The position numbers were made by a program, and so were the translations under genes. A DNA stretch of 64,000 nucleotides from Peribacillus frigoritolerans (GTDB taxonomy: Bacteria; Bacillota; Bacilli; Bacillales; Bacillaceae): contig NZ_SMZY01000001.1 of assembly GCF_004358755.1 (NCBI RefSeq), positions 1 through 64,000 on the forward strand, written 5' to 3'. This document shows, piece by piece, positions 1 through 7,710 of this stretch. A model generated the notes under the pieces. The model ran no database searches. It worked only from the letters and a program-made list of their open reading frames with translations, and was not told the DNA's origin. Each line of letters opens with the position of its first letter. Within the stretch, counting starts at the first letter, position 1.

Positions 1-120
1 TTGTCTAGCTCCACCGCCCAACTCCTCGGCCAGAACGGCTCCGTCTGTAAAGGCAAAAAGCGCCTTTTCAGCCGGATCCTTATCTGTCTGTCGGAGCTAA
101 CCGGGCGCTTCCGCTTTTCG
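1..120. repeat. Copy 1 of the ~123-bp palindromic repeat family
   Basis: Begins TTGTCTAGCTCC at the window edge and ends CCGCTTTTCG. The centre is an imperfect inverted repeat (arms about 37-54 and 60-80) around an A-rich loop; AGCTCC near the left end is complementary to GGAGCT near 104-109. The same architecture recurs at 1055-1161, four times in tandem at 49304-49795, and at 53676-53780, with tail fragments at 1028-1054, 18653-18698 and 22009-22029. No protein is encoded. It may start left of the window. Confidence 0.85.
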
Positions 121-201
121 TTATTGTAAGTTTGTTTTCATTTCAATACAATGATAAAGATAAATAGTATACTATATCCCGGTGCACCGAGGAGGATTTT
201 A

Positions 202-963
202 ATGTTGAGACATGCCATCATAACAGCTGGTTCAAAAGGTTTAGGAAGAAAAGTGACGGAGCTGTTCCTCTCTGAAGGCTACTCTGTCACAATTAATTAC
301 CGCAGTGATGAATCTGCCGTTGAGCAGCTAAAGAAACAATATGCACATCTTGAAGACCGCATGCTCTTTATTAAAGGGGACGTAACAAAAAAAGAAGACC
401 TGCTATATTTAGTTGATGAGGGATTCAAAAAGTTTGGCCGCATCGACTGCTTGATTAATAATGCCGGTCCTTACATATTCGAAAGAAAAAAATTGGCTGA
501 TTATCATGACGCGGAATGGCATGAAATGATAGACGGCAATTTGACCGCTGTCTTTTATCTGCTGAAAAAAGTGATTCCCATCATGCGAAAACAGCAATAC
601 GGACGCATTATCACTTACGGTTTTCAAGGAGCTGATTCATCATCAGGCTGGCTGCATCGGTCAGCATTCAGCGCAGCTAAAACCGGTCTTGCATCTCTCA
701 CTAAAACGATTGCGATCGAGGAAGCAGAATACGGCATAACAGCAAATATGATTTGCCCTGGCAATATCACAGGAGAGATGAAGGAAGCAAGTATTTCTCA
801 GGCAAGAGAGATTCGCGACCCGGATACTCCGATTGGCAGATCGGGGACGGGAGAAGATATCGGAAGACTGATTGCGTTTTTATGCAATGAAAATTCAGAT
901 ATGATTACCGGTGCAGTCATCGAAGCTACCGGAGCTGTAAATGTATTGAACCGCCGCCCGTAA
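202..963 (+). CDS. ytkK: SDR-family protein, YtkK-like, with altered active site
   Basis: A 253-residue Rossmann protein of the short-chain dehydrogenase/reductase family. The start at 202 is chosen because GGAGG lies at 191-195 and the protein then opens MLRHAIITAGSKGLGR, the dinucleotide-binding glycine motif at residues 8-16; an upstream in-frame ATG at 151 has no ribosome binding site. NNAG is at 86-89. The catalytic YxxxK is replaced by FSAAK (Phe156, Lys160), and Gly occupies the position where the catalytic Ser is expected, so ordinary reductase chemistry is doubtful. The gene stands alone between two direct repeats and ends at its own terminator. The B. subtilis name is by family and neighbourhood (ald and ytkL follow). 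Confidence 0.85.
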   Translation: MLRHAIITAGSKGLGRKVTELFLSEGYSVTINYRSDESAVEQLKKQYAHLEDRMLFIKGDVTKKEDLLYLVDEGFKKFGRIDCLINNAGPYIFERKKLADYHDAEWHEMIDGNLTAVFYLLKKVIPIMRKQQYGRIITYGFQGADSSSGWLHRSAFSAAKTGLASLTKTIAIEEAEYGITANMICPGNITGEMKEASISQAREIRDPDTPIGRSGTGEDIGRLIAFLCNENSDMITGAVIEATGAVNVLNRRP

Positions 964-967
964 TGTG

Positions 968-996
968 CACCTCAACTCATGTTGGGGTGTTTTTTT
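968..996 (+). terminator. Intrinsic terminator of the SDR gene
   Basis: Nine-base arms CACCTCAAC (968-976) and GTTGGGGTG (981-989) with one G-T pair, loop TCAT, then a T run. Confidence 0.85.
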
Positions 997-1027
997 ATAG
1001 AGAAAATAATCCTTCTATCACCTAGGC

Positions 1028-1161
1028 CAGATCAGTCGGTTCCGCATTTCGTTATTGCCCAGCTCCTCGGCCAGAACGGCTCCGTCTGTAAAGGCAAAAA
1101 GCGCCTTTTCAGCCGGATCCTTATCTGTCTGCCTGCGCTAAACGGGCGCCTCCGCTTTTCG
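1028..1161. repeat. Copy 2 of the repeat family plus a preceding tail fragment
   Basis: Positions 1028-1054 match only the right end of a unit (CAGTCGGTTCCGC then CGTTATTG). A nearly whole unit follows (1055-1161), identical to copy 1 over about 70 bases including the central hairpin, but with a different right end (CTGCCTGCGCTAAACGGGCG). Together with copy 1 it flanks the SDR gene as a direct repeat. Confidence 0.8.
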
Positions 1162-1279
1162 TGGTAAACGCACATTTCCTAGAATACATTTCCAATTTAG
1201 GTGAGTTTCCATATGATAAATTAAGGAAATACTTAAAATAGAAACGGATTGAAATGGAAATGGTACAGGAGGAAAAATG

Positions 1280-2398
1280 ATGAAGATCGGGATACCTAAA
1301 GAAATTAAAAATAACGAAAACCGTGTGGCCATGACCCCTGCTGGTGTCATTCCCCTTGTGCAGGCGGGGCATGAGGTGTATATTGAGCAAAACGCAGGGG
1401 AAGGATCGGGTTTTCCGGATCATCAGTACATGGAAGCAGGTGCGAAAATCGTTGCTTCACCAGAAGAAGCCTGGGCAATGGATATGGTGATGAAGGTAAA
1501 GGAACCCCTTCCATCTGAATACCAGTACTTTCGTGAGGGGTTAATTTTATTCACCTATCTGCATCTAGCTGCAGAGTCAGAGCTTACCCGTGCACTGATT
1601 GACCGGAAAGTAGTTGGGATTGCTTATGAAACGGTTCAGCTTCCAAACCGATCATTGCCTCTTTTAACACCGATGAGTGAAGTGGCCGGAAGAATGGCTT
1701 CACAGATTGGCGCGCAATTTTTAGAAAAGCCAAAAGGCGGAATGGGTATCTTATTATCAGGAGTACCCGGAGTGAAGCGCGGGAAAGTGGCCATTATTGG
1801 AGGCGGAGTAGCCGGAACGAACGCTGCCAAAATCGCTGTCGGGCTTGGGGCCGATGTTACCATGCTCGATGTAAACCCGGACCGTCTGCGCCAGCTGGAT
1901 GATATTTTTGGAAAAGAAATCACCACGCTTATGTCAAACCCCTACAATATTGCTTATGCTGTCAGCCAGTCAGATCTTGTGATTGGAGCTGTACTTATAC
2001 CGGGGGCAAGAGCTCCAAAGCTTGTGTCCGAGGAAATGGTCCAAAGCATGACTCCGGGTTCAGTCATTGTCGATATTGCAATCGATCAAGGGGGTATTTT
2101 TGCTACTACAGACAGAATTACCACTCACGATAATCCAACATATGAAAAGCATGGCGTCCTTCACTATGCTGTGGCCAATATGCCTGGTGCTGTGCCAAGA
2201 ACATCAACGATTGCTCTGACGAATGTAACTGTTCCTTATGCAGTCCAAATCGCAAATAAGGGTTACAAAAAAGCATGCCTTGAAAATGAATCGCTTTTAA
2301 AAGGACTCAATACATTAAACGGTTTTGTAACTTATGAAGCAGTAGCAGAATCTCATGGATTAGCCTATTCTGATGCGAAAGCATTGCTGGGTGAATAA
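1280..2398 (+). CDS. ald: Alanine dehydrogenase
   Basis: NAD-dependent oxidative deamination of L-alanine to pyruvate and ammonia, used for growth on alanine and in sporulating Bacillus. The 372-residue protein opens [20 protein letters not shown], typical of the family. The pyruvate/substrate Lys and His are K74 (KVKEP) and H95 (LHLA); the NAD-binding [10 protein letters not shown] begins at 173 with Asp196 at the end of the second strand. Two ATGs overlap at 1277 and 1280; AGGAGG at 1267-1272 is better spaced (7 bases) for 1280. It is monocistronic, with a terminator directly behind it. Confidence 0.96.
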   Translation: MKIGIPKEIKNNENRVAMTPAGVIPLVQAGHEVYIEQNAGEGSGFPDHQYMEAGAKIVASPEEAWAMDMVMKVKEPLPSEYQYFREGLILFTYLHLAAESELTRALIDRKVVGIAYETVQLPNRSLPLLTPMSEVAGRMASQIGAQFLEKPKGGMGILLSGVPGVKRGKVAIIGGGVAGTNAAKIAVGLGADVTMLDVNPDRLRQLDDIFGKEITTLMSNPYNIAYAVSQSDLVIGAVLIPGARAPKLVSEEMVQSMTPGSVIVDIAIDQGGIFATTDRITTHDNPTYEKHGVLHYAVANMPGAVPRTSTIALTNVTVPYAVQIANKGYKKACLENESLLKGLNTLNGFVTYEAVAESHGLAYSDAKALLGE

Positions 2399-2406
2399 TG
2401 GAGTAC

Positions 2407-2437
2407 AGCGGACATTGAAAAGAATGTCCGCTTTTTC
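2407..2437 (+). terminator. Intrinsic terminator of ald
   Basis: Perfect 10-bp stem AGCGGACATT/AATGTCCGCT followed by TTTTT. Confidence 0.88.
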
Positions 2438-2517
2438 GTGTCTGTTTGAAGGTTATAATGTGACATCAATGGTCATTTTTAGTACGATAAAATTATCAAT
2501 GGATTGGGAGTGAGAAA

Positions 2518-3201
2518 ATGAAGGTTTCATACCATGGACATTCAGTTGTGAAAATTCAAACGGATAAATATACGATTGTCATTGATCCATTTATTAATGG
2601 AAATGGCCAGACAGATTTGAAGGTTGAAGATTTAAAAGTTGATGTTATATTACTGACACACGGTCATAATGACCATGTCGGAGACACCATTCAGCTTGCG
2701 AAACAAAACAATGCCCTGGTTGTTGCTCCTTTTGAACTTGCTACATATTTGGGATGGAAAGGATTAAATGTCCATCCAATGCATATAGGCGGATCACACA
2801 AATTTGAATTTGGAACGGTTAAATTTACTCAGGCATTTCATGGTTCCAGCTATGAAGAGGAAGAGGAGCAAAAAATCGTTTATACAGGCATGCCAGCTGG
2901 GATACTTTTCAAAAATGAAGGGAAAACGGTTTACCATGCAGGGGATACGGCGCTCTTCTCAGATATGAAGCTTCTGGGGGAATTTGAAGATCTTGACCTG
3001 GCCTTTTTGCCGATTGGGGATAATTTTACAATGGGACCTGAGGATGCTGCGATTGCTGCAAAGTGGATCAAAGCAAAAACGGTTGTTCCTATGCATTACA
3101 ATACATTCCCTGTCATTGAACAGGATCCAAAAGAATTTGTCAGCAGACTCTCCGGCAATACCGGAAAAGTGATGGAAGCTGGAGAATCTATTAAACTATA
3201 A
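2518..3201 (+). CDS. ytkL: UPF0173-type metal-dependent hydrolase
   Basis: A 227-residue metallo-beta-lactamase-fold protein of the UPF0173 group; its substrate is unknown to me. The metal site is complete: THGHNDH gives H48, H50, D52 and H53, with H108 (FHGSS), D143 (HAGDT) and H193 (MHYNTFP) as the remaining expected ligands. The length is normal for the group. GGGAGTGAG at 2505-2513 precedes the ATG. It is a single gene with its own terminator, so neighbours give no further hint of its role. Confidence 0.93.
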   Translation: MKVSYHGHSVVKIQTDKYTIVIDPFINGNGQTDLKVEDLKVDVILLTHGHNDHVGDTIQLAKQNNALVVAPFELATYLGWKGLNVHPMHIGGSHKFEFGTVKFTQAFHGSSYEEEEEQKIVYTGMPAGILFKNEGKTVYHAGDTALFSDMKLLGEFEDLDLAFLPIGDNFTMGPEDAAIAAKWIKAKTVVPMHYNTFPVIEQDPKEFVSRLSGNTGKVMEAGESIKL

Positions 3202-3208
3202 AACGCAG

Positions 3209-3231
3209 GCGGGGGTTATTCCTCCGCTTTT
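3209..3231 (+). terminator. Intrinsic terminator of ytkL
   Basis: Stem GCGGGGG/CCTCCGC with one G-T pair, loop TTATT, short T run. Confidence 0.7.
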
Positions 3232-3330
3232 ACTATGTCAATTTTTCTTCTCTTAAATCCCCGGTGTTTCGCATGAATGAGAGGACCAGCGCATAAAATG
3301 AAACAAGCTGTAAAAAGGAGTTGGTCTAAA

Positions 3331-3570
3331 ATGCGTATTCTTTATATCTTATTTGCTGGTGCCATTGTCTATTTTGCATTGCCCCGTCTGGATTTTTCAA
3401 GCAGCAGTTCTTTGGAAAGCTTCTTTTCTCTAGTTTGGCTGATCTTTGCTTTATGTGTGATTGGCGGCAATATGACGGGGCTGATTTATGCTCCTAAAAA
3501 ACGTCCTGCAAAACGTGCAGCTGTGCGCAAGTACCAGGCAAAAACAAAGCAGCGTGCAGCAGCTCGTTGA
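3331..3570 (+). CDS. Small two-helix membrane protein with basic tail, unknown function
   Basis: I do not recognise a characterised relative. The 79-residue protein opens MRILYILFAGAIVYFALP, has a Ser-rich stretch (about 22-27), a second hydrophobic helix (about 32-52, VWLIFALCVIGGN) and a strongly basic C terminus (KKRPAKRAAVRKY and more). The start at 3331 has AAAGGAG ten bases upstream (3314-3320); earlier in-frame ATGs at 3277 and 3298 do not. It probably sits in the membrane with the tail in the cytoplasm, where it could touch nucleic acid or lipid head groups; that is inference. Confidence 0.7.
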   Translation: MRILYILFAGAIVYFALPRLDFSSSSSLESFFSLVWLIFALCVIGGNMTGLIYAPKKRPAKRAAVRKYQAKTKQRAAAR

Positions 3571-3595
3571 TATAAAGCGTTCACACCCTTATAAT
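3567..3595 (+). promoter_or_regulatory. Predicted sigma-A promoter of ytoI
   Basis: TTGATA (3567-3572), 17-base spacer, TATAAT (3590-3595). It overlaps the stop codon of the small membrane protein gene. Confidence 0.75.
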
Positions 3596-3640
3596 GAAAT
3601 TGGAAGATAAGAATGGCTGATGAAAAAAGGGTGAAGAAGC

Positions 3641-4960
3641 TTGGCAACAAAGCATGAACAAATACTGCAGCATATTGATTCCCTCCCGATCGGGGAAAAG
3701 ATCTCGGTCCGGCAAATTGCAAAAGATATGAGTGTGAGCGAAGGTACAGCTTATCGTGCGATAAAAGAAGCTGAAAATAAAGGATATGTCAGCACGATAG
3801 AGCGCGTGGGAACAATACGGATTGAAAAAAAGAAAAAAGAAAACATCGAAAAACTCACTTATGCTGAGGTTGTAAATATTGTTGATGGACAAGTTCTTGG
3901 AGGCCGTGCAGGACTTCATAAAACACTGAATAAATTTGTCATCGGCGCAATGAAACTAGAAGCAATGATGCGTTATACGGGCGCAGGCAACCTGCTGATT
4001 GTAGGGAACAGGACGAATGCTCATCAGCTTGCAATAGAAGCGGGTGCTGCCGTTCTGATAACAGGAGGCTTTGACACGGACGACCATGTCAAAAAAATTG
4101 CCGATGAGGCAGAGCTTCCGATTATTTCAACGAGCTATGACACCTTTACTGTTGCAACCATGATCAACAGGGCCATTTACGATCAGCTTATAAAAAAAGA
4201 AATTGTTCTTGTTGAGGATATTTTAACATCGCTTGATAAGACCGTATGCCTGAAAACGACTGATCCTATTGAAGAATGGTATCAGCACAACTATAAAACA
4301 GGCCACGGCCGTTTTCCTGTTATCGATCATAATTTAAAAGTACAGGGAATGGTTACATCAAAAGATGTGATGGGATATGAGCGCAATGTTTCTGTAGAAA
4401 AAGTGATGACGAAAAACCCAATTACCGTTATCGGAAAAACCTCTGTGGCATCTGCGGCCCAAATGATGGTCTGGGAAGGCATCGAGGTCCTGCCAGTCGT
4501 TGATCAGAACAATCGGCTTGAGGGAATGATCAGCCGTCAGGATGTGCTTCAGGCGCTGCAGATGATTCAAAGGCAGCCTCAAATCGGAGAAAAGCTGGAT
4601 GATATTGTGACAAACCAGTTTGTTGTAATTGCAGAGGATGCAAAAAAGGCGAATGTCTATCGCTTTCAGGTCAGTCCGCAAATGACAAATCATCTTGGAA
4701 CGATTTCTTATGGAGTGTTTACAACGGTCGTCACAGAAGCAACAAATCGCTATTTACGCACACAGAAAAAAGGCGAAATTGTTGTTGAGAATATTACGAT
4801 TTATTTTATGAAGCCTGTTCAAATGGACAGTATGCTTGAGGTTCATCCGAAAATTTTGGAAGTCGGACGCAAATTCGGAAAAATAGATGTAGAAGTGTTC
4901 AGCAATGGAGTCGTTGTCGGGAAAGCGATGATGATGGTTCAGCTTATAGAGAGAAGTTAA
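3641..4960 (+). CDS. ytoI: HTH-DRTGG-CBS-hotdog regulator-like protein YtoI
   Basis: A 439-residue multidomain protein. Residues 1-60 look like a winged helix (SVRQIAKDMSVSEGTAYRAIKEAENKGY). A DRTGG-type domain follows (about 70-185), then two CBS motifs (about 195-310, typical adenosyl-ligand sensors), and a C-terminal hotdog domain (about 330-439) resembling acyl-CoA thioesterases. This suggests ligand-sensing transcriptional control, but the ligand and targets are not visible. Translation starts at TTG 3641, giving MATKHEQ; the upstream AAGGGTG is only moderate. A bidirectional terminator separates it from convergent ytpI. Confidence 0.9.
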   Translation: MATKHEQILQHIDSLPIGEKISVRQIAKDMSVSEGTAYRAIKEAENKGYVSTIERVGTIRIEKKKKENIEKLTYAEVVNIVDGQVLGGRAGLHKTLNKFVIGAMKLEAMMRYTGAGNLLIVGNRTNAHQLAIEAGAAVLITGGFDTDDHVKKIADEAELPIISTSYDTFTVATMINRAIYDQLIKKEIVLVEDILTSLDKTVCLKTTDPIEEWYQHNYKTGHGRFPVIDHNLKVQGMVTSKDVMGYERNVSVEKVMTKNPITVIGKTSVASAAQMMVWEGIEVLPVVDQNNRLEGMISRQDVLQALQMIQRQPQIGEKLDDIVTNQFVVIAEDAKKANVYRFQVSPQMTNHLGTISYGVFTTVVTEATNRYLRTQKKGEIVVENITIYFMKPVQMDSMLEVHPKILEVGRKFGKIDVEVFSNGVVVGKAMMMVQLIERS

Positions 4961-4965
4961 GAAAA

Positions 4966-4993
4966 GAAAAAGGACGGTCATCCGTCCTTTTTC
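4966..4993. terminator. Bidirectional terminator between ytoI and ytpI
   Basis: Twelve-base perfect stem GAAAAAGGACGG/CCGTCCTTTTTC with a TCAT loop; A and T runs on both sides serve both convergent genes. Confidence 0.88.
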
Positions 4994-5000
4994 TTTTGTA

Positions 5001-5297
5001 TCAGCCTTGCTTGGATTCCTTAAGAGCAAACGGCAAATAATGTTTATAGGCTTTATATCCTGCCCAGCTGCTTGCGAGTCCGACGATCATAAAAATGATT
5101 CCAACGACTAATGATACAGTTGAATAAAAAAGAAATAATTGATTGAGTCCAAAGAAAAAGACGAAAATTCCAAGGGCAATGCTTGACTTTGCAGAGAGCC
5201 ATTGCTTCTCCATAGGCTTTTTTGTTCTGTAGAATTTGACTTTATAGAAGAGATAAAAGGAAAATGCAAAGATGATCAGAATTACGAATACAGGCAT
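5001..5297 (-). CDS. ytpI: YtpI-family membrane protein
   Basis: A 98-residue protein with three hydrophobic helices (about 2-20, 35-56, 60-80), matching the YtpI family in length and in the central PMEKQW and YKAYKHYLP blocks. The function is unknown. The start at 5297 is preferred because GGAGG lies nine bases upstream and the family begins MPV; an ATG further upstream at 5342 lacks a ribosome binding site. It lies between ytoI and nrnA, as I recall it does in B. subtilis. Confidence 0.85.
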   Translation of the reverse strand: MPVFVILIIFAFSFYLFYKVKFYRTKKPMEKQWLSAKSSIALGIFVFFFGLNQLFLFYSTVSLVVGIIFMIVGLASSWAGYKAYKHYLPFALKESKQG

Positions 5298-5445
5298 TAA
5301 GTAAAACCTCCATATTAAACTTACATCCTCTATTTTAATCATTCTTGCAGTGAATTGCCATAACCAAAAGAGAAGATTCGCTTTTCTGCACGATGGTTTT
5401 TATGATTTAATTAGTCTATAAGCAGGTACGCAAAGGAGATTACAT

Positions 5446-6381
5446 ATGAAAAGTGAAATACTGTCAGCCATAAAAGAATATCAAACGATCATTATCCATC
5501 GGCATGTGCGGCCTGATCCGGACGCATACGGATCTCAGTGCGGGTTAGCTGAAATCATCAAAGCATCATTTCCTGATAAAAAAGTATTGCTCGCAGGACT
5601 AGGGGAGCCGACTCTTGAATTTTTGTATAAGATGGACACTGTTGCAGACCACGATTTTGATGGCGCTCTAGTGATTGTCTGTGACACAGCGAATCAGGAG
5701 CGTGTTTGTGACCAGCGTTACCGTACAGGTGCAAAATTAATTAAAATCGATCATCATCCAAATGAGGATCCATATGGTGATCTGTTGTGGGTAGATACAA
5801 AAGCAAGTTCTGTCAGTGAAATGATTTATGAATTTTACCTTTCAGGGAAAGAAGATGGACTTGTTTTGCCTGATAAAGCGGCACAGCTGATTTATGCAGG
5901 CATTGTTGGAGATACAGGCCGTTTTCTTTTTCCAAGCACAACGAAAAAAACGCTGAGGTACGCAAGTGAGCTCGTGGAGTACAACTTTGCTTTCACAGAA
6001 ATTTACGATGAGTTATATAAGACAAAGGTGAATGCAGCAAAGCTCAGCGGATATGTTCTTCAAAATTTTAACCTTTCATCTTCCGGTGCTGCATCGATGA
6101 TTCTGACAAAAGAGATTCTTGAAAAATTTGAAGTAAGTGCTTCTGAGGCTTCTCAACTGGTTGGGATGCTTGGCAATATAGAAGGTCTTCGGGCATGGGT
6201 CTTCTTTGTAGAGGAATCCGATCAAATTCGGGTTCGTTTAAGATCTAAAGGACCGATTATCAATGAGTTGGCAAAGAAATATCGCGGCGGAGGGCACCCG
6301 CTTGCTTCGGGGGCATCAATCTATAACTGGGAAGAAGCAGAGCAGGTTCTTGCAGATCTTGAAAAAGTGTGTCAGTCTTAA
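5446..6381 (+). CDS. nrnA: Oligoribonuclease / pAp phosphatase NrnA
   Basis: A DHH/DHHA1 phosphodiesterase that degrades 2-5 nt RNA (nanoRNA) and dephosphorylates 3'-phosphoadenosine 5'-phosphate. The 311-residue protein carries all family motifs: HRHVRPDPDA (H20, D24, D26), CDTAN (D80), IDHHPNED (D102-H104), GIVGDTGRF, and the C-terminal DHHA1 loop GGGHPLASGA (about 281-290). The start is supported by AAAGGAG at 5432-5438. It converges with a small minus-strand gene that ends four bases away. Confidence 0.96.
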   Translation: MKSEILSAIKEYQTIIIHRHVRPDPDAYGSQCGLAEIIKASFPDKKVLLAGLGEPTLEFLYKMDTVADHDFDGALVIVCDTANQERVCDQRYRTGAKLIKIDHHPNEDPYGDLLWVDTKASSVSEMIYEFYLSGKEDGLVLPDKAAQLIYAGIVGDTGRFLFPSTTKKTLRYASELVEYNFAFTEIYDELYKTKVNAAKLSGYVLQNFNLSSSGAASMILTKEILEKFEVSASEASQLVGMLGNIEGLRAWVFFVEESDQIRVRLRSKGPIINELAKKYRGGGHPLASGASIYNWEEAEQVLADLEKVCQS

Positions 6382-6385
6382 ACAA

Positions 6386-6568
6386 TTATTTAACTGGGAT
6401 AAACCAATATCCGAATTCGGTTGAATCCTCGTGGAAGGTCAGTCCTTGTGCAAGCAGTTCTTTTTTAATTAATGTAGCTAGTTCAGCAGACTCTGCATAA
6501 GCGGAAAAGCCTTCTTTCAGCCGTTCAGCTTTTTCACGGGCCATCTTTTTGTGATTTAATACATACAT
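6386..6568 (-). CDS. Small conserved-looking protein, unknown function
   Basis: A 60-residue, mostly charged and helical soluble protein (HKKMAREKAERLKEGFSAYAESAELATLIKKEL) ending in a short aromatic segment FGYWFIPVK. GGAGGG lies six bases upstream of the ATG at 6568; a GTG directly before it (6571) is too close to the ribosome binding site. B. subtilis has a small gene at this location (ytzJ, from memory), but I cannot confirm homology. It is convergent with nrnA. Confidence 0.7.
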   Translation of the reverse strand: MYVLNHKKMAREKAERLKEGFSAYAESAELATLIKKELLAQGLTFHEDSTEFGYWFIPVK

Positions 6569-6734
6569 CACATTCCCTCCTTCTATAAATGGGTGATTGG
6601 GTCTGATGCTATTACCATTTTACCCCATACATGCGGGGGAGTGTGATGTAATTGATTGAAATTTCAAAAAATAATTCCATTTATTTAGTTGATTCTCTTT
6701 TAAAACTATTTATTTGGTTCGGAAGTCCCGGCTG

Positions 6735-7238
6735 CTACTTTGCAAATGCTACTTTAAGCTCGATAAACAGGGTCGTGTATATGAACATTTCCTCAATTTC
6801 CACTTTATATTGTTTGTCGTCAATTTTATAGACCTTATTTTCAATTGCTTTTTTCATCAGCTTCCTGCTTTTATAGACACTTTCTAAATCCTTTGCAATC
6901 ACATCAGAAATATCCTCTTTTACATGATCTTGAATCATGTAGGTCATAAGCGATGTGAATTGATACCTTTCCCCGTTCACCAGAGTTACATGAATGTTTT
7001 GGACCCTAAGTTTTTCCTGATTGATTTTATTGAGTGTCTCAATTTCTTCTTTGTAGCTTATATTTGTCTTTTTTAATTCTGCAATTGTATATGCCTGATC
7101 TTCAATCTTAGTTATTAGTTCCTCCTGCCATTCACCGTAAATATAGAGAAAGATACACCAGCTGACGACAGCGCCGAGAACCATTCCCGCGAAAAGCCGC
7201 TGCCAGGAAGGTCTTTTGTACAGAGGCGGAATTCTCAT
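6735..7238 (-). CDS. ytrI: Sporulation membrane protein YtrI
   Basis: A 167-residue protein: cytoplasmic start MRIPPLYKRPSWQR, one membrane helix (about 15-35), a coiled coil (about 38-78) and an extracytoplasmic domain. In B. subtilis ytrH-ytrI is a mother-cell sporulation operon. The start at 7238 overlaps the ytrH stop in an ATGA and has AGGAG eight bases upstream; a longer version adding eight residues lacks such a site. The overlap implies translational coupling to ytrH. Confidence 0.88.
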   Translation of the reverse strand: MRIPPLYKRPSWQRLFAGMVLGAVVSWCIFLYIYGEWQEELITKIEDQAYTIAELKKTNISYKEEIETLNKINQEKLRVQNIHVTLVNGERYQFTSLMTYMIQDHVKEDISDVIAKDLESVYKSRKLMKKAIENKVYKIDDKQYKVEIEEMFIYTTLFIELKVAFAK

Positions 7239-7573
7239 TGCGGCTGCTCCTGTGTCAGCCATGAAATAAGGAGCCAGCCTGTCTGGGCCCCGCCCATAGC
7301 TGAAATAATAAGCAGAATCTGTTTGATAACATCCCGTGTTTCGCCTTCGAAAAATCCTCTTTCAAAGCTGTAAAACGTATCAAACGTACCGCCGATTGCA
7401 GCAACAAGCGCCCAAATTTTCAATCTGTTTGCAAGACTGTAAATGGTTGACAGAGGAGGCTCCCCGGCTAAGTATGCTCCTACGCCGCCGATAATTGAAC
7501 CGCCCAAGATCACTCCAAGCGCTATAAAATAACTATTTATAAAGGCTGGTATAAAAGCTTCTTTAACCTCCAT
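7235..7573 (-). CDS. ytrH: Sporulation membrane protein YtrH
   Basis: A 112-residue hydrophobic protein with about three membrane spans (IPAFINSYFIALGVILGGSI, then about 50-65 and 83-103) and a conserved-looking PPLSTIYSLANRLKIW stretch. It is the first gene of the ytrH-ytrI pair. The exact start is unsure: ATG 7573 fits the family's N terminus and length, while ATGs at 7582 and 7585 lie closer to the AGGGG site at 7586-7590. Confidence 0.85.
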   Translation of the reverse strand: MEVKEAFIPAFINSYFIALGVILGGSIIGGVGAYLAGEPPLSTIYSLANRLKIWALVAAIGGTFDTFYSFERGFFEGETRDVIKQILLIISAMGGAQTGWLLISWLTQEQPQ

Positions 7574-7597
7574 TTTTATCATCATCCCCTTACTGAC

Positions 7598-7627
7598 ATG
7601 TATATGGACAAACAAAGGGAAGTATGT
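7598..7627 (-). promoter_or_regulatory. Weak candidate sigma-E type promoter for ytrHI
   Basis: On the minus strand CATATACAT (7606-7598) lies 14 bases downstream of ACATACT (7627-7621), loosely resembling sigma-E elements (ATA-rich -35, CATACAnT -10). It is consistent with mother-cell expression of ytrHI but only a partial match. Confidence 0.3.
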
Positions 7628-7644
7628 GATGAGAAAGCTTCAAT

Positions 7645-7673
7645 TTGTGTCACTTTTCAAACAGGAATATAAT
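7645..7673 (+). promoter_or_regulatory. Predicted sigma-A promoter of dnaE
   Basis: TTGTGT (7645-7650), 17-base spacer, perfect TATAAT (7668-7673), 38 bases before the dnaE start. Confidence 0.7.
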
Positions 7674-7710
7674 AAAACTATGAGAATGCCAGAAAGGATG
7701 GGAACTTAGA

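Noticed and set aside
1121-1423. Minus-strand frames overlapping the repeat and the start of ald
   Set aside because: Antisense to a clear gene with no family resemblance and no ribosome binding site.
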